Assembly (NCBI RefSeq): GCF_900119165.1
Contig: NZ_FPJG01000006.1
Coordinates: 7,726,001 to 7,790,000, forward strand
Length of the DNA stretch: 64,000 nt
DNA from: Amycolatopsis australiensis
Lineage (GTDB): Bacteria; Actinomycetota; Actinomycetes; Mycobacteriales; Pseudonocardiaceae
Direction: 5' to 3'
In this document: positions 58,236-64,000 of the stretch, piece after piece
Layout: each line of letters starts with the position of its first letter
Numbering within the stretch: the stretch's first letter is position 1
Made by a program: the position numbers and the translations under genes
Notes under the pieces: generated by a model
Database searches by the model: none
What the model was told of the DNA's origin: nothing
The model's input: the letters and a program-made list of their open reading frames with translations, nothing else

Positions 58236-59108
58236 TCACCGCGGCTCGGGCCGCCAGTAGCCGACCGCGAGCGCCGCGACCAGCACGGCCGCGCCGCACC
58301 ACGCCGTGGCGCTCAGCCGCTCGCCGAACAGCAGTGCCGACAGCACCGCCGCCGTCAGCGGCTCCAGCACCGCCGACAACGCGCCCAGCACCGGGTGCGC
58401 CGTCGTCAGGCCGCGCAGGTATGCCGCGTAGGCGAGGGCCGTCGGCACCGTGCCGAGGTAGCAGGCCACCGCGAGGACGTCCGCGTGCAGCGGCAGCGCC
58501 ATGCCGGACCAGCTCGCCACCGGCGTGAGGAGCACGCCGCCGGCGAGGCAGCCGAACGCCGTCGTCGAGAGCGGCTCCAGACCCTCCACCGGCTTCGCGG
58601 TGAGCAGCGTCAGTGCCGCGAAACCGGCCGCCGCGAGCAGGGCGAAGCCGAGGCCGCCGGCGAGGTGCGCGGGCTCGTCCGGTGACCAGCGCAGCAGCAC
58701 CAGGCCGGCGATCGTGCCGGCGAGCGAGACCACCGTCCAGCGGCCCGGTTTCCGCCGCCCGGCGAGCGTGACGACGACGGGTGCCGCGCCGATGGTGGTC
58801 ATCGTGGCGATGCTGACGGAGCTGAACGCGACGGCGGCGAAGTAGCTCGCCTGGAAGAGGGCGAACAGCCCACCGACGGCGAGAAGCCGTTTCGCGGCTT
58901 CCGCCGTGCGCGGAAGGGCGCCGCCTTTGAGGACGACGAACAGGGTCGCGACCCCGCCGCCGACGAGCAGCCGGTAGTCGGCGACGGCGAGCGGGTGCAG
59001 GCCGGCGAGCCGCCCGAGCAGCGAGCCGGCGAGGCCGCCGGTGCCCCAGAGGACACCGGCGAGAACGAGCGCGGCCGACGAACGGGCGCGCGTGGGTAGG
59101 ACGGACAT
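58236..59108 (-). CDS. EamA/DMT-family transporter
   Basis: 290 residues with ten predicted helices in two EamA repeats (LAGVLWGTGGLAGSLLGRLA at the start; PTALAYAAYLRGL and LSAVLEPLTAAVLSALLFGE near the end), a metabolite exporter family. ATG at 59108 has CAGGAG 10 bases upstream. A 150-base leader precedes it, holding a short leader peptide and hairpin, so expression is probably controlled by attenuation. Substrate unknown; many members export amino acids or drugs. Confidence 0.88.
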   Translation of the reverse strand: MSVLPTRARSSAALVLAGVLWGTGGLAGSLLGRLAGLHPLAVADYRLLVGGGVATLFVVLKGGALPRTAEAAKRLLAVGGLFALFQASYFAAVAFSSVSIATMTTIGAAPVVVTLAGRRKPGRWTVVSLAGTIAGLVLLRWSPDEPAHLAGGLGFALLAAAGFAALTLLTAKPVEGLEPLSTTAFGCLAGGVLLTPVASWSGMALPLHADVLAVACYLGTVPTALAYAAYLRGLTTAHPVLGALSAVLEPLTAAVLSALLFGERLSATAWCGAAVLVAALAVGYWRPEPR

Positions 59109-59206
59109 CGGGAAAACGCTCCTGCGTCGAAGGAATCGGGAGTTCGACGACGCGGGGCGGTGCGCACGGAAAAGAACCGCGGGCCTTGGCGGCCACGCGG
59201 TGGGAG

Positions 59207-59232
59207 ACCACCCCGCTCAGGCGCGGGGCGGT
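59207..59232 (-). promoter_or_regulatory. Hairpin overlapping the leader peptide stop (possible attenuator)
   Basis: On the minus strand ACCGCCCCGC, a 6-base loop, GCGGGGTGGT: a 10-bp stem with one G-U pair. The last codons of the leader peptide form its 5' arm and the UGA lies in the loop, so a translating ribosome would disrupt it. Confidence 0.55.
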
Positions 59233-59258
59233 GGGGTGACGAAGAGGATTCGGCGCAC
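59217..59258 (-). CDS. Leaderless leader peptide upstream of the EamA gene
   Basis: A 13-codon frame, MRRILFVTPPPRA, from GTG 59258 to TGA. A -10 element TAGGTT (59271-59266) ends exactly 7 bases before the GTG, so transcription should begin at the start codon; no ribosome site is present, as expected of leaderless translation. It contains a Pro-Pro-Pro run, a known stalling sequence. It ends in the hairpin at 59207-59232, about 110 bases before the EamA start. Too short for homology; supported by promoter geometry and hairpin placement. Confidence 0.55.
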   Translation of the reverse strand: MRRILFVTPPPRA

Positions 59259-59284
59259 GAGGAGGAACCTAGTCACGCCGGACG

Positions 59285-59318
59285 GCCCACGGCCACCGGT
59301 TTTCCGGCGGCCGTGGGC
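59285..59318 (-). terminator. Terminator hairpin after the DUF885 gene
   Basis: GCCCACGGCC and GGCCGTGGGC enclose a second stem CCGG/CCGG with a TTTT loop; one A/C mismatch separates the stems. It starts 7 bases after the stop and lies just before the EamA leader promoter. Confidence 0.75.
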
Positions 59319-59324
59319 GATTCG

Positions 59325-61013
59325 TCAGTCCAGCTGGGCCAGCTGCTCGCGCAGCGTGTCGAGGCCCATGCCGCCCATCCTCAGTGCCTCCGTGTGGAAC
59401 CGCTTGATGTCGAACGCCGCGCCCGCCCTGGCCTGGGCTTCCGCCCGGGCCGCCAGCCACAGGCGCTCGCCGATCTTGTACGCCGGGGCCTGGCCCGGCC
59501 AGCCCAGGTAGCGGTCGATCTCGTCGCGCACGTGCGCCTGGTCGGTGATCGTGCGCGTCAGCATGAACTCCAGGCCCAGGTCCGGAGTCCACCGCTCGCC
59601 CTCGTGGAAACCCGTCCCCGCCGGGATGAGCAGCTCCAGGTGCATGCCCAGGTCCACCACCACCCGGGCCGCGCGGAACAGCTGTTCCGACAGCATGCCC
59701 AGCAGGTCTCCGTCGTCGGACAGGTAGCCCAGTTCCTCCATCAGGCGCTCGGCGTACAGCGCCCAGCCCTCCGCGTGGCCCGAGGTGAACGCCATCAGCC
59801 GCTGGTACTTGTTGAGCGCCCCCGACTGGTCCACTGCCGTCGCGATCTGCAGGTGGTGGCCCGGGGCTCCCTCGTGGTACACCGTGCTCGTCTCGCGCCA
59901 CGTGCTGAACTCGTCGCGGCCCGCGGGCAGTGACCACCACATGCGGCCCGGACGGCTGAAGTCCTCGCTCGGGCCCGTGTAGTACGCGCCGACGCCGCCG
60001 CCCGGCGGGGCGATCTTGCACTCCAGGGCCATCACGCGATCCGAGACGTCGAAGTGCTTGCCGCGCAACGACTTCAGCGCTTCGTCCGACAAATGCTGCA
60101 TCCACGCCTCGAACTCGGCGCGGCCGCGGACGCGGTAGCGCGGGTCGGCGTCCAGCACCGCGGCCGCCTCCGCCGGCGAAGCACCGGCCTTGATCCGGCC
60201 GGCCACCGCGCGCATCTCCGTCTCGATCCGCGCGAACTCCGCCCAGCCCCACTCGTAGGCCTCGCGCAGGTCCAGCGTGGCCCCGACGAAGTACCGCGAC
60301 CACAGGCGGTACACGTCCTCGCCGACGGCGTCCTTGACCGGGGCCTTCGGCGCCAGCTCGGCGCGCAGGAAGCCGGCGAACTCGGCGAACGCCTCCTCCG
60401 CCGCCCGCGCGCGGTGCCCGAGGTCGGCGACGAGCGCTTCACCCTGCGCAGCCGCGCCGCCGACGAGCTGCGTGAAGAACCCCGTCTCGTCCTTCAGGCC
60501 CGCCCACGTCTCGCACTGCTCCGCCACCTTCGCGACCTGCCGCAGCGCCGCGACGCGGCCCGCGTCGGCCGCCGAGAGCAGGCCGCTGCGGATGCCCGCG
60601 AGCGCGCGGGGCACCTCGCCGATGCGGGCGGCGACGGCCGCCCAGTCCTGCTCGGTGTCCAGCGGCATCAGGTCGAACGCCATCCGCAGCTCCTGCACCG
60701 GGCTGGAGATGACGTTGAGGCTCGCCACGTCGAGACCGGCCTCGTGGATCTCCAGCTCCAGGCCGATCCGCTCGGTGAACACGGCCTTCGCGGCCCGCTC
60801 GGCGGCGTCCCGGGGCTCCGCGGCGGAGACGGCGGCATGGGCCCGCGCGGCCAGCCCGGCGCGCTCGGCGAACCCGTCGGCCGAGTAGTCGGTCAGGCGG
60901 TGGTCGTGCCCCTTGATGCCGTATGCGGTCGCGGCGACCGGGTCCGCGGCCGCGTAGTCGTCGACGTAGCGGTCACAGATCCCGTGCACGCCTTCGGAAG
61001 CAGTAGAAGCCAT
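59325..61013 (-). CDS. DUF885 family zinc-peptidase-like protein
   Basis: 562 residues, DUF885. The conserved HEGAPGHHLQ (a HExxH-like metal motif, about 377-386) and the downstream Glu in GHAEGWALYAERLMEELG mark a gluzincin-type active site related to M32/M2 peptidases. No signal peptide, so cytoplasmic. ATG 61013 (MASTASEGV) is preferred over an upstream in-frame start lacking a ribosome site. Follows metF on the same strand after 43 bp. Confidence 0.85.
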   Translation of the reverse strand: MASTASEGVHGICDRYVDDYAAADPVAATAYGIKGHDHRLTDYSADGFAERAGLAARAHAAVSAAEPRDAAERAAKAVFTERIGLELEIHEAGLDVASLNVISSPVQELRMAFDLMPLDTEQDWAAVAARIGEVPRALAGIRSGLLSAADAGRVAALRQVAKVAEQCETWAGLKDETGFFTQLVGGAAAQGEALVADLGHRARAAEEAFAEFAGFLRAELAPKAPVKDAVGEDVYRLWSRYFVGATLDLREAYEWGWAEFARIETEMRAVAGRIKAGASPAEAAAVLDADPRYRVRGRAEFEAWMQHLSDEALKSLRGKHFDVSDRVMALECKIAPPGGGVGAYYTGPSEDFSRPGRMWWSLPAGRDEFSTWRETSTVYHEGAPGHHLQIATAVDQSGALNKYQRLMAFTSGHAEGWALYAERLMEELGYLSDDGDLLGMLSEQLFRAARVVVDLGMHLELLIPAGTGFHEGERWTPDLGLEFMLTRTITDQAHVRDEIDRYLGWPGQAPAYKIGERLWLAARAEAQARAGAAFDIKRFHTEALRMGGMGLDTLREQLAQLD

Positions 61014-61056
61014 GGGCCGCACGCTACCGGGCCACCGGCGCCCGGTGGTACGTACT

Positions 61057-61941
61057 TCAGGCACGAGCCGGGACGAGTCCCAGCCGCGCGATCACCTCGC
61101 GCGTCGCCTTCGAGCGGTTGAACGTGTAGAAGTGCAGGTTCGGCACGCCCTCGGCGATCAGCTTCTCGCACAGCTCGGTGATCACGTCGATGCCCGCCGC
61201 GCGGAACGCCTTCGGGTCGTCGGCCAGCGGTTCCAGCCGGTCGAGCAGCTTCCGCGGTGCCGGCGCGCCGGACAGCCTGATCGTCGTCTGCAGGGTCCGC
61301 ATGGTGGTCAGCGGCATGACGCCGGGCAGGACCGGGACCTCGCAGCCGGTCGCGGCCACCCGGTCGCGCAGCCGCAGGAAGTCTTCCGCGTCGTGGAACA
61401 GCTGCGCGATCGCGAAGTCCGCGCCCGCGCGCAGCTTGCGGACCAGGTACTTCGTGTCCGATTCGAGGTCGGGCGAGCGCGGGTGGCCGTAGGTGTACGC
61501 CGACACGCCGACGCAGAAGTCGCCCAGCGACCGGACCAGCTGGACCAGCTCCTCGGCGTAGGTCAGGCCCTCCGGGTGCGGGATCCACTCGCCGTAGACG
61601 TCGCCGGGCGGGTCGCCGCGCAGCGCGAGGATGTTGCGGACGCCGACGGAGGCGTACCAGCCGATCACGTTCCGCAGCTCGGCGACGGAGTGGTTGACCG
61701 CGGTCAGGTGCGCCATCGGCACCAGCGTCGTCTCGGTCGCGACGCGGGCGATGCTGCGGATCGTGCCGTCGCGGCTGGAGCCGCCGGCGCCGTAGGTGAT
61801 CGACATGTAGGCCGGGTCGTACGGCTCGAGCTCCCGGATCGCCTTCCACAGGACGGCCTCGTCCGCCGGGTCCCGGGGCGGGAAGAACTCGATGGAGAAC
61901 TTGGGCCCGTCTCCGCGCAACCGCTCGATCACCGACGTCAT
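61057..61941 (-). CDS. metF: Methylenetetrahydrofolate reductase
   Basis: Makes 5-methyl-THF for methionine synthesis. 294 residues, TIM-barrel flavoprotein: FSIEFFPPRD with the catalytic Glu, SITYGAGGS, HLTAVNHS, NILALRGDPP and the C-terminal NLHFYTFNRS. Divergent from the MerB-like gene by about 50 bp. Full length for the MetF family. Confidence 0.95.
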   Translation of the reverse strand: MTSVIERLRGDGPKFSIEFFPPRDPADEAVLWKAIRELEPYDPAYMSITYGAGGSSRDGTIRSIARVATETTLVPMAHLTAVNHSVAELRNVIGWYASVGVRNILALRGDPPGDVYGEWIPHPEGLTYAEELVQLVRSLGDFCVGVSAYTYGHPRSPDLESDTKYLVRKLRAGADFAIAQLFHDAEDFLRLRDRVAATGCEVPVLPGVMPLTTMRTLQTTIRLSGAPAPRKLLDRLEPLADDPKAFRAAGIDVITELCEKLIAEGVPNLHFYTFNRSKATREVIARLGLVPARA

Positions 61942-61990
61942 ACCCGCATGTTAAGGGCTTCGCGGACTAAACTGGATACGGGAGCGTGCC

Positions 61991-62683
61991 ATGAGAGACG
62001 ACGACGCGAGCTGGGACGAGGACGTGCGCCTCGCCGTTTACCACGCCTTCGCCGACCGTGGCCGGGCCCCGTCGGCGCCGGAGCTGGCCGACGCGGCGGG
62101 CGGGTCGCTGGCCGTCGCCAAGCAGGCCCTGCACCGCCTCGCCGACGCCCACCACCTGGTGCTCGACGAGTGCGAGCACGTCGTGCTGGCCCATCCGTTC
62201 GCCGCGCGGTCGTTCGGCTTCTCGGTGATGGGCTCGCGCACGCTGTGGTGGGGCGGCTGCGCGTGGGACTCCTTTGCCATCCCGCACCTGGTGGACGCCG
62301 AGCCGGAGGTGCTGGTCGCGACCCGCTGCCCGGGCTGTGGCCAGCCGCACGCGCTGGTCGTGCACCGCGCCGCGCCGCCCGAGGGCAGGCAGGTGGCGCA
62401 CTTCCTGGTGCCTGCCGCGCGGATGTGGGACGACGTGCTGCACACCTGCGCGCACCAGCGGCTGTTCTGCTGCGAGTCCTGTGTGGACGCCTGGCTGGCG
62501 GCGACCGGGCGGGAGAAGGGCGCCGTACTGGACCTGGTCACGCTCTGGCAGCTCGCGCGCGGCTGGTACGCGGGCCGGCTCGAGCGCGGCTACCGGCGGC
62601 GCGAGCCGGAAAGCGCGGTCGCCTGCTTCGCCGAGGCGGGCCTGACCGGGCCGTTCTGGGCGCCCGCCGCGGCCGGAGTCTGA
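61991..62683 (+). CDS. Organomercurial lyase (MerB)-like protein
   Basis: 230 residues: N-terminal winged-helix-like part (APELADAAGGSLAVAKQALHRLA), then the MerB core with HPFAARSFGFSV and GGCAWDSFAIP. Cys90 and Asp93 match the catalytic Cys-x-x-Asp of MerB; Cys153 (HTCAHQRLFCC) is the probable second catalytic Cys. An extra CPGCG (113-117) and CCESC (160-164) could bind another metal. No mer genes are adjacent, so the role may not be mercury resistance. Confidence 0.75.
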   Translation: MRDDDASWDEDVRLAVYHAFADRGRAPSAPELADAAGGSLAVAKQALHRLADAHHLVLDECEHVVLAHPFAARSFGFSVMGSRTLWWGGCAWDSFAIPHLVDAEPEVLVATRCPGCGQPHALVVHRAAPPEGRQVAHFLVPAARMWDDVLHTCAHQRLFCCESCVDAWLAATGREKGAVLDLVTLWQLARGWYAGRLERGYRRREPESAVACFAEAGLTGPFWAPAAAGV

Positions 62684-62743
62684 TTCGCCACATCCGGGTG
62701 CCCCGGCGGCCCGCGCGCCCGCGGGTTCGGCGAGGATGGCGGC

Positions 62744-63835
62744 ATGCACACGCCCGTCTCCGACGCCGACCTGCCCGCCCACGTCGAGCGCGCGCTGGCC
62801 GGGTTCCTCGGCCGGGCGAGCGCCGAAATCGTGGAGACCGAGCCGACCGTCGCCGCCGGGATCGAGGCGCTGAGCGGGTTCGTGCTGAACGGCGGCAAGC
62901 GGCTGCGCCCGACCTTCGCGTGGTGGGGCTGGCGGGGCGCGGGCGGCGACCCGGCCGGGCCGGACGCCGAGGGCGTGCTGCAGGCGGTGTCCAGCCTGGA
63001 GCTGATCCAGGCGTGCGCGCTGATCCACGACGACCTGATCGACTCCTCCGACTCCCGCCGCGGCCACCCGACCGTGCACATCGCGGGCGCGAAGCTGCAC
63101 GCCGACCGGGGCTGGCTCGGCTCGCCCGCGACGTTCGGCCTCGCCACCGCGGTGCTCGTCGGCGACCTGGCCCTGGCCTGGGCGGACGACATGTTCGCCG
63201 ACGCGCCGCTGCCCGCGGAGACGCTCGCCGCGGCCCGCCCGGCCTGGCGCGCGATGCGCACCGAGGTGCTCGCCGGGCAGTACCTCGACGTCCGCACGCA
63301 GGCCACCGGCGACGCCTCCGTCGAGGCCGCGCTGAAGATCGACCGGCTCAAGACGGCCGCCTACACCGTGCAGCGGCCGCTGCACCTGGGCGCGGCGCTG
63401 GGTGGCGCGTCGGACGAGCTGATCGCGACGCTGCTGGAGTTCGGCGGCGAGGTCGGCGTCGCGTTCCAGCTGCGTGACGACCTGCTGGGCGTGTTCGGCG
63501 ACCCGTCGGTCACCGGCAAGCCCGCCGGGGACGACCTGCGCGAGGGCAAGCGCACCCTGCTCGTGGCGCTCGGCCTGCAGCTGGCCGCGGAAAAGGGCGA
63601 GCGGGCCGCCGCCACGGTGATCGCGGACGCGATCGGTAACGCGGACCTGCCCGACGAAGGTGTGGAGACCGTCCGGATGGCGTTGCAGCAGGTCGGCGCG
63701 GTCGAGGCGGTCGAGCGCCGGATCGACGAGCTGACCACGGCGGCGATGGCCGCGCTGGAGCGCGCGCACCTGGCCGAGCCCGCCCCGGCGGCGCTGACCG
63801 GGCTGGTCGTCAAGGCCACCCAGCGGACGTACTGA
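62744..63835 (+). CDS. Polyprenyl diphosphate synthase (geranylgeranyl diphosphate synthase type)
   Basis: 363 residues of the trans-isoprenyl synthase family: first Asp-rich motif [12 protein letters not shown] (96-107), second motif [12 protein letters not shown], plus NGGKRLRP for pyrophosphate binding. Residues before the first motif suit a C20 product, and the next gene is a phytoene-desaturase-like oxidoreductase, so a CrtE/IdsA role in carotenoid synthesis is likely. ATG 62744. One base separates its stop from the next start. Confidence 0.9.
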   Translation: MHTPVSDADLPAHVERALAGFLGRASAEIVETEPTVAAGIEALSGFVLNGGKRLRPTFAWWGWRGAGGDPAGPDAEGVLQAVSSLELIQACALIHDDLIDSSDSRRGHPTVHIAGAKLHADRGWLGSPATFGLATAVLVGDLALAWADDMFADAPLPAETLAAARPAWRAMRTEVLAGQYLDVRTQATGDASVEAALKIDRLKTAAYTVQRPLHLGAALGGASDELIATLLEFGGEVGVAFQLRDDLLGVFGDPSVTGKPAGDDLREGKRTLLVALGLQLAAEKGERAAATVIADAIGNADLPDEGVETVRMALQQVGAVEAVERRIDELTTAAMAALERAHLAEPAPAALTGLVVKATQRTY

Positions 63836-63836
63836 C

Positions 63837-64000
63837 GTGCGCACGATCGACGGGCCCGCCGACCACGTCGTCGTGATCGGGGCCGGGCCGGCGGGGCTTT
63901 CGGCGACCCTGCACCTGCTCGGCGCGGGACGGCGCGTCACGCTGCTGGAGCAGGCCGATGCCCCGGGCGGCCGGACCGGGCAGCGGAACTTCGACGGCAA
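63837..64000 (+). CDS. crtI: Phytoene desaturase-like FAD oxidoreductase (CrtI family), truncated by window edge
   Basis: The first 54 codons from GTG 63837 show a Rossmann FAD motif ([19 protein letters not shown]) and the CrtI-type [13 protein letters not shown]. The rest lies outside the window. Position directly after a GGPP-synthase-type gene supports carotenoid desaturation, but other amine-oxidase-fold enzymes share these residues. Confidence 0.7.
   Translation, partial: MRTIDGPADHVVVIGAGPAGLSATLHLLGAGRRVTLLEQADAPGGRTGQRNFDG

Overview
The window is very GC-rich (strong G/C bias at third codon positions), has many GTG starts and dense 4-bp start/stop overlaps, and encodes actinobacterial signatures: SOS boxes of the TCGAAC-N4-GTTCGA type, a DUF3046 gene next to recA, an Sdh1-type succinate dehydrogenase and two-permease glutamate ABC genes. 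Gene content and order point to a Pseudonocardiaceae actinomycete, most likely Amycolatopsis or a close relative. That assignment rests on recognised gene content, not on a database search.

Layout. (1) 1-17935 is a conserved chromosomal backbone that follows the mycobacterial order nrdJ, nrdR, LysM/ChiZ-like protein, lexA, membrane-anchored propeller-like protein, hflX, dapF, miaA, DUF349, small membrane protein, miaB. A regulator/MFS pair and an archaeal-type valyl-tRNA synthetase are inserted between hflX and dapF. (2) 18006-20536 is accessory: an immunity-like gene, a frameshifted Hint/polymorphic-toxin tail, a scrap of an opposed gene and a secreted GH64-like protein with a discoidin domain. 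(3) 20948-28255 holds a DUF4097 protein, a TAXI-type lipoprotein, a two-component system and the gluABCD glutamate uptake operon. (4) 28448-32795 holds a DUF1275/DUF4037 pair, a DUF5753-type XRE regulator, an amidohydrolase and a GNAT. (5) 32877-39466 holds the Sdh1 operon and a divergent Entner-Doudoroff edd-eda pair. (6) 39558-41654 is recX-recA-DUF3046, completing the conserved backbone. (7) 41714-48057 holds an Hsp70-like membrane protein and a D-erythronate/D-threonate catabolic operon (kinase, PdxA2-type dehydrogenase, MFS importer, DeoR regulator). (8) 48038-64000 holds lhr helicase, def, assorted acetyltransferase/VOC/transporter genes, an SOS-box-linked HEPN protein, metF, a MerB-like protein and the start of a carotenoid cluster (prenyl diphosphate synthase, phytoene-desaturase-like).

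The strongest connecting theme is DNA damage. lexA, a cell-division-inhibitor-like LysM gene, recX-recA and the HEPN gene all carry LexA boxes. recA and the DUF5753 regulator also share an almost identical RecA-independent (PafBC-type) promoter. The HEPN protein carries four repeats that look like beta-clamp-binding hexapeptides, and I consider it the best candidate here for an undescribed system. A second unusual element is a 13-codon leaderless leader peptide with an overlapping hairpin upstream of an EamA transporter. I saw no tRNA, rRNA, CRISPR array, transposase or integrase.
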